A DNA stretch of 30,807 bases. It comes from a virus. Below the pieces are notes generated by a model. That model was given only the letters and a program-made list of their open reading frames with translations. It was not told where the DNA came from and did no database searches. The position numbers and the translations under genes are program-made. Of the stretch, positions 15,001 to 21,996 are shown piece after piece. Within the stretch, counting starts at the first letter, position 1. Every line of letters starts with the position of its first letter. The stretch lies in IMG/VR virus record IMGVR_UViG_3300035703_000321, positions 1 to 30,807 of that record, one strand, 5' to 3'.

Positions 15001-15198
15001 TTACACGGAGCCTTCGACCGACTCTCGCTTGGCCTTCGGCGTCCACTTCTTTCCAGAGGTTTCGACCTTGGCCTCGTTGCCCTCATCATCGACAGGCACA
15101 AGTGCAGATCCAGCAGGACCGTCATAGTCGACGATCTCGCCTTCATTGCGAAGGCCGTTGTTGACGAAGCAGGGCGCGATTACTCGGTACTTAGGCAT
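15001..15198 (-). CDS. Small virion-region protein of unknown function (65 aa)
   Basis: This short basic/acidic protein begins MPKYRVIAPCFVNNGLRNEG and ends in a charged, lysine-rich tail. Small proteins with this N-terminal pattern are common directly after the capsid and cement genes of BPP-1-like podoviruses, but no function is established to my knowledge. AAGGAG lies eight bases before the ATG. It is the last gene before the strong terminator, so it is probably co-transcribed with the capsid genes at a high level. The sequence suggests a small beta-rich fold (RVIAPCFV, EIVDYDG, SALVPVDD). It is possibly a minor head component. Confidence 0.7.
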   Translation of the reverse strand: MPKYRVIAPCFVNNGLRNEGEIVDYDGPAGSALVPVDDEGNEAKVETSGKKWTPKAKRESVEGSV

Positions 15199-15213
15199 GT
15201 GTAATTCTCCTTA

Positions 15214-15648
15214 TCAGACCACAGTGAAGCCAGAAGCGTAGAACTTCTTGCCGTCCTGAACATCCATCACCATGTCGGCGGTAACTTTACCAGCCGAGTT
15301 GGTGCCAGACACAGTGTAGCGAGCGCCGAGGTAACGCTTGCCGAGCGAAGCGATCTGCGGATTCAGACGCACGGCAACATTCTTGCCAAGAGTCAGGTCA
15401 GCAGTCACGATCGCGCCGGAAGCGCCAATCACCACGACATTGCTCGACAGAGCGGCGTTGTCAGCGATGATCACTTCGAAGTTGGTAGAGGTACCACCAG
15501 CGAAGGCTTCAGTCATTGCGAAGTTCATGTAGAGGTCGCCACCTTCACCCATGTCGCGAGCGACAGACAGGTCGACAGTATCAGTCGACACAGCAGTCGT
15601 GGTCACGGCTTGGTCAGTAGAGACGCGGAGCAATTTATCGGTAATCAT
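15214..15648 (-). CDS. Capsid cement protein, Bbp16-like (144 aa)
   Basis: This 144-residue, beta-rich Ala/Val/Thr protein has almost the same length as the 140-residue BPP-1 cement protein. The pattern DKLLRVSTDQAVTTTAVSTD, then SVARDMGEGGDLYMNF, and the later LNPQIASLGKRYLGARY agrees with the Bbp16 family as I know it. In BPP-1 and epsilon15 the cement protein has a jelly-roll fold and clamps the major capsid shell from outside. It sits directly after the major capsid gene, as in those phages. AAAGGA lies seven bases before the ATG. Assignment is by family pattern and position. Confidence 0.82.
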   Translation of the reverse strand: MITDKLLRVSTDQAVTTTAVSTDTVDLSVARDMGEGGDLYMNFAMTEAFAGGTSTNFEVIIADNAALSSNVVVIGASGAIVTADLTLGKNVAVRLNPQIASLGKRYLGARYTVSGTNSAGKVTADMVMDVQDGKKFYASGFTVV

Positions 15649-15679
15649 GGTTTGATCCTTTCAGGGTTAAGTTGACCAA

Positions 15680-16699
15680 TTAAGAAATGGCCGCTTCGGT
15701 GTTGAGCAGAGCATCAACGCGACGGAGCGGAACGCCCAGGAAGGACAGCCAAGAGTAAGGCATACCGAACTGGCTCAAACCTTCATTGATCTTCAGCACA
15801 TACTGGCTCTTGTCCAGCGCCGCGATCGACAGGCCAGAGTGGACAGTGCGGTTCATGTAGAACGCGGCACGACCCATCGACATGTTGGGGATGCGGTACA
15901 GAGCACGAGCCATCAGTTTGATGATCGCAGTTGCGGCGGCAGGAGCCTGGGTGCCAGTCTGAGCGATGAGGTCGGACACATCGATGTTGGCGATGCGCAC
16001 GACATAGCGCCAGTCTTTCACGACCAGACCATTCTTCCACTGGTAACGAGTAGCCAGGGCTTGCATGCGAGTGCCGTCGCTGTTGTAGACGGTTTGCTCG
16101 CCGAGGTCTTCATGAATCAGACCGGCCTTGGAACCCTTCGGGAACGGGCAGTACACAGTGTTGTCACCCCACACCACGAGGTAGATCGAGGTGTTGTCAG
16201 AGCCAGAGCCACCAGCCTTCAGAATGTTCTGGCCGTTGGCGGCAGTGCTGTCGCTGTAGCGAGCGGCAAGGCCGAGGAACTGCTTGGGATCGACGCCAGG
16301 GTTGCCATAGAACATGGTCGTAGCCTGGGTCTGGTTCATCGCCTCAAGGAAGGCGGTGTCTTCAGACAGGCGGAACTGAGCGGTGTTGCCGTTCAGCATG
16401 GCCAAGTCTTTGTCCACTTCAGAGCGGGCTTCAAGGATGCCGCAAGCCTCGTCCACTTGTGCAGTGGTCGATTTGCTCGACGGGATACCTTGGTTCAGCG
16501 CACGCCAGTAGACAGTGGGCAGACCAGTACGGATTACGACGCGCTCGCCGGTAGGCAGGTTGCCTTCCTTGAACACGCAGTCCTCCAGGATTTCGTTGCT
16601 CTGCGAAAGCAGTTCTGCAACGATGGGAACTCGACCGTCCGGGTCGACGCGTTTCGCCCAATCGGCGAGGGTGAGAGAGTTGTTCGACAAAGTAGCCAT
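15680..16699 (-). CDS. Major capsid protein, epsilon15 gp7/BPP-1-like
   Basis: This 339-residue protein is near the length of epsilon15 gp7 and the BPP-1 major capsid protein (about 330-335). The conserved N-terminus LTLADWAKRVDPDGRVPIVA is followed by LPTVYWRALNQGIPSSKS, which contributes to the HK97-fold E-loop region. The C-terminal half is typical for this podovirus capsid family, with SMGRAAFYMNRTVHSGL and SWLSFLGVPLRRVDALL. It forms the icosahedral shell around the scaffold encoded just upstream. TAGGAG lies six bases before the ATG. The gene is followed by the cement protein gene, as expected for this capsid type. Confidence 0.92.
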   Translation of the reverse strand: MATLSNNSLTLADWAKRVDPDGRVPIVAELLSQSNEILEDCVFKEGNLPTGERVVIRTGLPTVYWRALNQGIPSSKSTTAQVDEACGILEARSEVDKDLAMLNGNTAQFRLSEDTAFLEAMNQTQATTMFYGNPGVDPKQFLGLAARYSDSTAANGQNILKAGGSGSDNTSIYLVVWGDNTVYCPFPKGSKAGLIHEDLGEQTVYNSDGTRMQALATRYQWKNGLVVKDWRYVVRIANIDVSDLIAQTGTQAPAAATAIIKLMARALYRIPNMSMGRAAFYMNRTVHSGLSIAALDKSQYVLKINEGLSQFGMPYSWLSFLGVPLRRVDALLNTEAAIS

Positions 16700-16711
16700 G
16701 TTGGACTCCTA

Positions 16712-17392
16712 TTAAGTTTGCTGATTTGAATAAAGCGCGGATGCGAGATCGTTGAAACCCTTGGGGCCAGCCTTCTGACCGCCGCGAGTGCCACCGATAA
16801 AGCGGTCCTCACTGATTGCTTTGCCTGCCCTGTACATCAATCGGATCATCTCCGGGTGATTGCCCAGGCCAGACTCGTTCAACAACTTGCGCAATTCTGG
16901 CGTGCCGAATGTGTCGAGCGCCTTCTTCGCAGTGACCAGGTTGTCGTTGAGTTTTTCACCCCCGAACTCCTTGTCAGTGCGAGCGGACTCGGCCCACTCA
17001 TTGCGCACAGTTTCCAATGCTTGCATCTGACGCTCCAAGATCTTTGGCGCGACTTTGTCAACCATCTTCTGCGCGGCGTCTTGCGGCAGATTCAATTCCT
17101 TGGCGATTTCCGAGAATGAGTTCATCACCTCGGGGTCGAATTGTTGGCCCTCGGGGGCTTTGAATTCGTACGCTTCCGGCGCACCCTGCTTTGCAGGATC
17201 ACCGGCCTGGTCGCCTTCGGCATTGCCAGTCTTCTGACCATCTTGGCCAGCCTGCTGGTTCTGCGTGCTGTCAGCCTGTTGCTGTGATGCCTGTTGCTCG
17301 CCACCCGTCGGTTGCGTGCTCGAGGCGTCTTGCGATGCGGGCGTGCCTTCAGTGGTCGTTGCGGCTTGATCCGTCATCAGCGATTCTGTCAT
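16712..17392 (-). CDS. Head scaffolding protein
   Basis: This 226-residue protein has a long, disordered N-terminal third rich in Gln, Thr, Gly and Asp (about residues 1-80). A helical, charged C-terminal part follows (KELNLPQDAAQKMVDKVAPK, RNEWAESARTDKEFGGEKLN). This is the usual build of scaffolds in podoviruses with epsilon15/BPP-1-type capsids, where the gene stands directly before the capsid gene, as here. The motif DFxxLA-like GFNDLASALYSNQ closes the protein and may contact the capsid protein. AAAGGAG lies seven bases before the ATG. The start overlaps the end of the Bbp19-like gene by 44 bases. The scaffold role is inferred from position and composition. Confidence 0.82.
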   Translation of the reverse strand: MTESLMTDQAATTTEGTPASQDASSTQPTGGEQQASQQQADSTQNQQAGQDGQKTGNAEGDQAGDPAKQGAPEAYEFKAPEGQQFDPEVMNSFSEIAKELNLPQDAAQKMVDKVAPKILERQMQALETVRNEWAESARTDKEFGGEKLNDNLVTAKKALDTFGTPELRKLLNESGLGNHPEMIRLMYRAGKAISEDRFIGGTRGGQKAGPKGFNDLASALYSNQQT

Positions 17393-17699
17393 TGGATTGC
17401 TCCTTTACCATTTGTGGGTACAACTCAGGGCAGAGAGAGTGAACCATCGAAAGCATGCGAAGACCGAAGTTCCTGTTACCTTCTGCGAATGCCATTTGCA
17501 TCGAGTTGGTATTGAACGACAGACGGAACACGCCCGACTGATCCAGAAGACGCCACACTACACGGCGCCCCCTCTTGCTACCCATGAGCCACTTGAGGTC
17601 AGCCTCTTCGTTCTCTTTGGCCAGTTTCTCGCGCACTTCCCTTTCGGCTTTGGCGCGTTCTTGCCCTTTGAGATCGATCGGGTCAAATTCTTTGCTCAT
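17349..17699 (-). CDS. Bbp19-like phage protein (116 aa)
   Basis: This 116-residue protein has a highly charged N-terminal helix (KGQERAKAEREVREKLAKEN). A compact domain follows, with GSKRGRRVVWRLLDQSGVFR and the later MAFAEGNRNFGLRML. This pattern matches the Bbp19 family named after Bordetella phage BPP-1, which is found immediately before scaffold and capsid genes. Its molecular role is unknown, and a part in head assembly is suggested only by location. It begins 40 bases after the end of the jelly-roll gene. That gap contains copy C of the repeated motif but no clear Shine-Dalgarno sequence. Confidence 0.8.
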   Translation of the reverse strand: MSKEFDPIDLKGQERAKAEREVREKLAKENEEADLKWLMGSKRGRRVVWRLLDQSGVFRLSFNTNSMQMAFAEGNRNFGLRMLSMVHSLCPELYPQMVKEQSNDRIADDGSSRNDH

Positions 17700-17725
17700 G
17701 TCGTCAATCTATCCACGGCACATCT

Positions 17726-17738
17726 GGATACGGGTACC
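17726..17738 (-). repeat. 13-bp repeated motif, copy C, before the Bbp19-like gene
   Basis: This is an exact GGTACCCGTATCC copy in the direction of transcription. It starts one base after the TGA of the gene at 17740-18309 and ends 26 bases before the next ATG. The 40-base gap around it has no convincing Shine-Dalgarno or -10/-35 pair, so the motif is the only notable element there. Its function is unknown. Confidence 0.7.
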
Positions 17739-17739
17739 G

Positions 17740-18309
17740 TCATGCCGCAACTTCATTGACGGTGAGGATGATCGATGGGGTTGCAGGCCGTGCCGGTGAC
17801 ACCTGCGCCCCGGTGTATTCGATTCGGACCTGGGCATTGTCCGTGTACCACATGACCTGCACATAGTCACCAGCGGCCAACTCCATCCAGAAGTTGAGTG
17901 CTGGCACGACGCGGCCAGATGCGCCGCCATGGCTTGACGGCACGGTGTACGAGGTGTTGCTGTCCGGGATGTCGACGCCGTTCTTGCGGCCCCAGATGTC
18001 AAACGAATGCGCCTGGCTGTCGGTGTTGGCCAACTGCACGCTGATCTGCCAGTTGTAGATCCCTGCGCGGTCGACATAGATCTTGTTGCCGTCGACGATG
18101 CGGATGCCGCGCTCGATGGGCGCGTTGTTGAATGACATGGCCGTGGCGCCAGCGCCATCAGTCTGGTCGGTGGTGTCGTAGAACAAGCCAATGTACGGGG
18201 CACGCTGGAAGTAGAACTCAGACCCGTCAGGATCTTTGACGCCGACGATGTCGCCGGTCGTCTCGTCATACAGCCAGGGGGCGCCCTGGTACTTTTGGCG
18301 TGCTGTCAT
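17740..18309 (-). CDS. Beta-rich virion protein, probable head decoration or fibre (189 aa)
   Basis: This 189-residue protein has no charged coiled regions. It begins with TARQKYQGAPWLYDETTGDI, followed by alternating strands such as RAGIYNWQISVQLANTDSQA and YVQVMWYTDNAQVRIEYTGA. This strand pattern resembles C1q/TNF-like jelly rolls used in phage head fibres and decoration proteins, so a surface role on the head is the best guess. Position between the 55-aa basic protein and Bbp19 supports a head function. Its ATG overlaps the TGA of the previous gene (ATGA), so it is probably translationally coupled. I cannot confirm a named family. Confidence 0.68.
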   Translation of the reverse strand: MTARQKYQGAPWLYDETTGDIVGVKDPDGSEFYFQRAPYIGLFYDTTDQTDGAGATAMSFNNAPIERGIRIVDGNKIYVDRAGIYNWQISVQLANTDSQAHSFDIWGRKNGVDIPDSNTSYTVPSSHGGASGRVVPALNFWMELAAGDYVQVMWYTDNAQVRIEYTGAQVSPARPATPSIILTVNEVAA

Positions 18310-18473
18310 TTCTTGTCCTTGTCTTTGCCGTAGAGTTTCTCAGCGGCAGACTCGCGAAAGTCCTGGCGTGTCGGTGCGCCCTTTTCACCAGGCTTGCGCA
18401 TGCGCTCGCCGGACCCGTTCTTGATCCGTTCACGCTTGGCGTGAATATTGGCCCAAAGCCCCGGTCCTGGCAT
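18306..18473 (-). CDS. Small basic phage protein (55 aa), DUF6321-like
   Basis: This 55-residue protein is very basic. It begins MPGPGLWANIHAKRERIKNG and continues SGERMRKPGEKGAPTRQDFR, a pattern (LYANIHAKRxRIxxGSGEKMRKPGxKGAPT) widespread in tailed phages next to structural genes. I associate it with DUF6321, from memory. The function is not known, and the charge suggests contact with nucleic acid or an acidic capsid partner. It begins two bases after the staple gene ends, and its stop overlaps the start of the following gene by four bases, so all three are probably made from one message. Confidence 0.85.
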   Translation of the reverse strand: MPGPGLWANIHAKRERIKNGSGERMRKPGEKGAPTRQDFRESAAEKLYGKDKDKK

Positions 18474-18475
18474 GA

Positions 18476-18802
18476 TCAGTCGCCCGTGCCGTAGAGCATG
18501 GTCGATGCTTCGGCGTTGCGTTGTTGCTGGTTGCCCTGGATCTCCAGGTCAGTGATCTGCAACTCGATGCCCATGTCTTCGCCTTCGCCTTGAGTCTCGT
18601 ACGCACGAGTCATCTTCACATAAGCCTTGGCCATGATCATCATCTCAGTGCCAACCTTCGGCAAAGCGGTGATGCCCAGTTTCTCGAGTTCGTCTTTGCC
18701 CAGGCTGATGCATAAGCCGTACGGGTAGCGCGGCTCGTCGTACTCGATTTCGCCGGGCATCTCTTCGCGCTCGGGTGCGCGTTGCATGTTGATCATTGCC
18801 AT
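18476..18802 (-). CDS. Capsid staple-like protein (108 aa)
   Basis: This 108-residue acidic protein has the core YPYGLCISLGKDELEKLGIT, then LPKVGTEMMIMAKAYVKMTR, and ends its conserved part with IELQITDLEI. This arrangement matches small podovirus proteins annotated as capsid staple proteins, which bind across capsomers. AAAGGA lies eight bases before the ATG, and the gene follows the portal with a 12-base gap. The family assignment is from memory of its sequence pattern, and the function in this phage is inferred. Confidence 0.7.
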   Translation of the reverse strand: MAMINMQRAPEREEMPGEIEYDEPRYPYGLCISLGKDELEKLGITALPKVGTEMMIMAKAYVKMTRAYETQGEGEDMGIELQITDLEIQGNQQQRNAEASTMLYGTGD

Positions 18803-18814
18803 TTGTCAGTCCTT

Positions 18815-20518
18815 TCAGGGTGTGTTGTAGCCGGAATACATGTCGATCACATTGGTCAAAGCACTCGGCTCGACCGTCTTTGCCGCCGCCAGATCCCTTG
18901 CGGTTTCTGCCTGTTGCTTCATCGAGTCCATCTGCGCCTGCGCGGCCAATGCCTGGTTGCGTGCATCACGGATTACTGCGACCTGGTCACCGGCCACAAG
19001 CATGTTGGGATCAACGCCCAGCATGTCGGCATAGGCATCGACCCATGCGTCGCCGTTGAACTTGTCGAGCACCTCGGGCTTCATGCCTGCGACTACACCC
19101 AGGTTGCCGACAAAGCGGTCAACGCTGTTGGTGCCGATTGCACGCTGTGCCTGGGCCAGCATCGATACGAACTCGACCGACAGTTCCATGCCTTGCAGTT
19201 CAGGCGGTGGCGGCAAGAGCACGCCAGCCTCGACCATGCGAGTGAATGTCATGTCGATCAGCGGAGACAGCAGTTCGTTGTGCAGGCGCTCGAGCACCGG
19301 GCCAAGCATGAGCAACTTCTCTTCGTGACGCTCGGCCACTTCAGTTGCGGTCATGCGCGTATCGGTTGCGTTGGCCAACATCAGGAACAGGTCAGCATAG
19401 AACGCGCCACGAATACGCTCGCGGCAGTCCATGATGTCGTTGAGCAGGTACTGCAAGTTGAGGTTGACTTCGAACGCGGAGCGAATGCCGCCTTGCGGAG
19501 TGTTTGCATCAACGAACGAGACGCCGCCAGGCAGAGTTTCGACATCGCGGTTCTTCATCGAGGTCGGCACCTGGAGCGGTGGCCGCACCTGGTAGTCGAT
19601 CGCCTGGGCCTTGCGCAGTTGCTCGTGCTGGAGTTGCTTGATGTCGCCAAGCGCCTCCATGCCAGGGCTGTTGCCGTAGATGTCGCCGCCAGTGGTTTGC
19701 CAGCGAGGCGCCAGCGCCGGGAACATCTTGAAGCCAGACTCACGCAGGAATTTGTCGTTGTCGCCGCCCACCTCAAAGTGGTACGACGCAAACGGCATGT
19801 TGAGGTTGTCGCGCTTGCGCGTGTCACGCAATGCACGCGGCTCGATCGCATGGATGATCGGCACCCACTGATCGTACGAGCCACGGTCAAACATGTTGCG
19901 CACAGTGGTCGAGCAGTTCTCGCGCCCGAACTCCATCACCACTTCGGCCACAGTCTTCTCGTATTCGCGATAGACGGTGTCAACCTGGCCCTGGTAATTG
20001 GTGGCGATGCAATACTCACCGCAGGTCAGGGTGTAGTGGTGGATCACATTGTTGAAGTCAGGCAGGACGATCGACACATCAGTGCCAAACGCGCCGAGTT
20101 CCTCGTAGACCGAGTGCAATGCGCGGTAGGTGTTGGACTTCTGAAAGACCATCTGCATGCGGCGCGTCGTGTCGTCGAGCCACACCTTCACAGGCTGGTA
20201 CTTGTTGAGTTCAGGATCTGCCGTGGCCAGGCGGAACCATGGCCGTGCCGGACTGGTAGCACCCGCCATCATGCCAGCGCCAAGCACGCGCAGTGAGCGA
20301 GTGCCGGTGTTGTCGTAGATGTTGTTGTGCCTGCGCCAGCCTTTGTCGCGGTCCTGGACGAAGTAGCGCCCATTGCGCGGCAGTAGGTAGGTCGTAATCT
20401 CTTGCCAGTGCGCCCACCAGGATGCACGCTCCGACTTGAGTTGTCCCCAGCGCGTGAACAGTTTGTCCCGCGTAGGGGCGTTTGGATACGACTGTGCGTC
20501 GCTGGGGAATTGACTCAT
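18815..20518 (-). CDS. Portal protein (T7-type head-tail connector)
   Basis: This 567-residue protein belongs to the T7 gp8-like connector family (T7 gp8 is 536 aa). The N-terminus has the hallmark WWAHWQEITTYLLPR, followed by NIYDNTGTRSLRVLGAGMMA and SPARPWFRL. Later landmarks are YRALHSVYEELGAFGTDVSI, PGMEALGDIKQLQHEQLRKA and the crown-side segment ATDTRMTATEVAERHEEKLL. Twelve copies should form the DNA channel at one vertex, dock the terminase and later hold tail tubular A. The C-terminal 60 residues are a helical Gln/Ala-rich tail. The start is four bases past the previous stop, with only a weak Shine-Dalgarno (GGCGG). Confidence 0.93.
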   Translation of the reverse strand: MSQFPSDAQSYPNAPTRDKLFTRWGQLKSERASWWAHWQEITTYLLPRNGRYFVQDRDKGWRRHNNIYDNTGTRSLRVLGAGMMAGATSPARPWFRLATADPELNKYQPVKVWLDDTTRRMQMVFQKSNTYRALHSVYEELGAFGTDVSIVLPDFNNVIHHYTLTCGEYCIATNYQGQVDTVYREYEKTVAEVVMEFGRENCSTTVRNMFDRGSYDQWVPIIHAIEPRALRDTRKRDNLNMPFASYHFEVGGDNDKFLRESGFKMFPALAPRWQTTGGDIYGNSPGMEALGDIKQLQHEQLRKAQAIDYQVRPPLQVPTSMKNRDVETLPGGVSFVDANTPQGGIRSAFEVNLNLQYLLNDIMDCRERIRGAFYADLFLMLANATDTRMTATEVAERHEEKLLMLGPVLERLHNELLSPLIDMTFTRMVEAGVLLPPPPELQGMELSVEFVSMLAQAQRAIGTNSVDRFVGNLGVVAGMKPEVLDKFNGDAWVDAYADMLGVDPNMLVAGDQVAVIRDARNQALAAQAQMDSMKQQAETARDLAAAKTVEPSALTNVIDMYSGYNTP

Positions 20519-20521
20519 GGT

Positions 20522-20911
20522 TTAACCGCCGAGAAGTGTGTTTTTACCGAGTGCCAACTGTTGAGGGTCAATACCCTGCGGGCCAGTCAGCATCGTGCCG
20601 CTTGCGCCGCCGCCAGCCGCCGCTTGCGTGTCAGCAAGGATGGCCTGCGTGTCAGGACGCTTTTGGTTTGCACGGTTGATGTTTTGTTGCGCAGTGGCTT
20701 GCTGTGTCTCTGCCATCTGCACCTGTTGCTGTTGCACGACCTTCTGTTGCTCGAGTCCAGCCTTCTGGATCTTTTGCGCCTCTTGGCCTTGCTTGTACTG
20801 CGCGGTCGTTGCCGCCGCTACAGCACCAGCACCTGCGGCCACAAGGGCCGTTGCTCCGAGGGCTGACGCGCCACCTGCCGCCGCCGCTCCAATAACTGCC
20901 GCTACACCCAT
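20522..20911 (-). CDS. Ala/Gly-rich putative virion protein upstream of portal (129 aa)
   Basis: This 129-residue protein has a hydrophobic N-terminal half almost entirely of Ala, Gly and Val (about residues 1-35). A Gln-rich coiled-coil segment follows (QKIQKAGLEQQKVVQQQQVQ), and the C-terminus ends GTMLTGPQGIDPQQLALGKN and then TLLGG. Proteins with this GTMLTGPQG...LG..TLLG ending are common next to podovirus portals and are thought to be minor virion or ejection components. The precise function is unknown. The N-terminal region could insert in membranes, which would suit an ejection role. AAAGGAG lies six bases before the ATG. Confidence 0.7.
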   Translation of the reverse strand: MGVAAVIGAAAAGGASALGATALVAAGAGAVAAATTAQYKQGQEAQKIQKAGLEQQKVVQQQQVQMAETQQATAQQNINRANQKRPDTQAILADTQAAAGGGASGTMLTGPQGIDPQQLALGKNTLLGG

Positions 20912-20923
20912 GATGATCTCCTT

Positions 20924-21373
20924 TCAGATCTGAATACTGAAGATGATGTCCTGCACGCCATAACCGAGTCGAGGCATCATCTTCTCCAGTGGCGTGCCAG
21001 GCTTGGCATGCCAAAGCATCAGACGGGCGCCGCGCTCTTTTGCCGCCTCTTCCGTTTTGCGGATGAGTTGCAGTCCAAGTCGGCCACTCCTCTTGTCTTC
21101 GGTCACGAAAAGCAAGTCGTTGCTACAAGTCACGAGGTCGGCGTAATGCGGATGGTTGGTCACGACATTCACCGAGTACCCCACAATCCGATCGCCTTCA
21201 AATGCACCGAGGATCAACAGCATGCCATTGGCCTCGAGGTTACGGTACTTTTGCTCATCAGGCTTGAGCACCATCACCTGCTTGTTGAGGGCGATCTCCT
21301 CCCAATGTTCAGAGAACAACGCGCCAGCATTGGCCAGCATCTCGTCGACATTCGATGGTCGGATTTCGGTCAT
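20924..21373 (-). CDS. GNAT-family acetyltransferase
   Basis: This 149-residue protein has a GNAT fold. Its acetyl-CoA pyrophosphate-binding motif A is the RSGRLGLQLI segment at about residues 95-104 after strand LLFVTEDK. Strand 4 (GAFEGDRIVGYSVNVV) and the C-terminal segment MMPRLGYGVQDIIFSI are also typical. It would transfer an acetyl group to an amine, but the substrate is unknown. GNAT genes near portal and terminase recur in Burkholderia-type podoviruses. The ATG overlaps the stop of the dioxygenase gene (ATGA), suggesting coupled synthesis of the two enzymes. A copy of the repeated motif lies 41 bases upstream. Confidence 0.8.
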   Translation of the reverse strand: MTEIRPSNVDEMLANAGALFSEHWEEIALNKQVMVLKPDEQKYRNLEANGMLLILGAFEGDRIVGYSVNVVTNHPHYADLVTCSNDLLFVTEDKRSGRLGLQLIRKTEEAAKERGARLMLWHAKPGTPLEKMMPRLGYGVQDIIFSIQI

Positions 21374-21996
21374 GGGTTCCCCACTATTGACGCCACAGTA
21401 GTGGCTGAATTATCGGATACGGGTACCTGGCGCATCGGAAAGCGCGAGGTCACTGCGTCGATGATGATGTGAATGCGGTCTTCGTCGCCGTCGTTTCGCG
21501 CTGAGTGCGTGACTTTGTGGTCGAACCACCAGGCCTCACCAGGCGCTAAGTGTTGCGTCTCGTTGCCTGCGGTCAGCGTCGCCTGCTCGGTGCCGGTGAC
21601 GGCCACATGGAAGCGGGCATAGTAGTCGGCGTAGGTTCCCTCGTCGATGTGCGGCGTGACCACGCCACCAGGCTTGAGTTTGACGATCAGCACGCGGCCT
21701 AACTCCTCGACCTGGAGCACGCCAGCCAGCAGTGGCCGAAGCACCGGGACCAGGACATCGGCCAGGGTGTCCATGACCGGGTAGTCGTAGGCGCCCTTGT
21801 CGAACATGTAGTAGTACGGCGTGAACTTGTACGGGCCACGCGGGTAGATGCATTGTGTGTCTTTATGTGCCGAGCCGGTGTACTCCTGGCGGGCAGTGAT
21901 CTCGTCCCACAGGTGCGGCATGGCCTCGAGCCTGGCGCGGATCGGCTCGACATCGAGGCCCACGGCCACGCGCTCAAATCTTGCTGTACGGGTCAT
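21370..21996 (-). CDS. 2OG-Fe(II) dioxygenase of the aspartyl/asparaginyl beta-hydroxylase type
   Basis: This 208-residue protein has the iron-binding triad of the cupin-like hydroxylases: His116 and Asp118 (PHIDEGT) and a distal His164 (VTHSARND). Arg174 is well placed for 2-oxoglutarate binding (DRIHIIID). The family hydroxylates Asp/Asn side chains or, in related enzymes, other substrates. The phage substrate is unknown but could be a virion protein, a host protein or a small molecule. A strong AAGGAGGAG site precedes the ATG, which overlaps the end of terL by 23 bases. The last about 20 residues (VPVSDNSATT...) follow the catalytic core. They are partly encoded by a copy of the repeated motif and look like an extension. 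Confidence 0.85.
   Translation of the reverse strand: MTRTARFERVAVGLDVEPIRARLEAMPHLWDEITARQEYTGSAHKDTQCIYPRGPYKFTPYYYMFDKGAYDYPVMDTLADVLVPVLRPLLAGVLQVEELGRVLIVKLKPGGVVTPHIDEGTYADYYARFHVAVTGTEQATLTAGNETQHLAPGEAWWFDHKVTHSARNDGDEDRIHIIIDAVTSRFPMRQVPVSDNSATTVASIVGNP
21415..21427 (-). repeat. 13-bp repeated motif, copy D, inside the 3' end of the dioxygenase gene
   Basis: This is an exact GGTACCCGTATCC copy in transcription sense. Unlike the other three copies it lies within a reading frame, encoding part of the VPVS peptide near the C-terminus of the dioxygenase. It ends 41 bases before the ATG of the GNAT gene, a spacing comparable with copies A (47) and C (26). The position suggests that the motif marks the start of the next gene rather than the end of the previous one. 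Confidence 0.7.

Noticed and set aside
18782-20296. A 504-codon open frame on the plus strand opposite the portal gene
   Set aside because: It is rich in His, Arg, Val and Leu with no recognisable domain, and lies exactly opposite a certain gene with high GC third positions, which keeps the antisense frame open.
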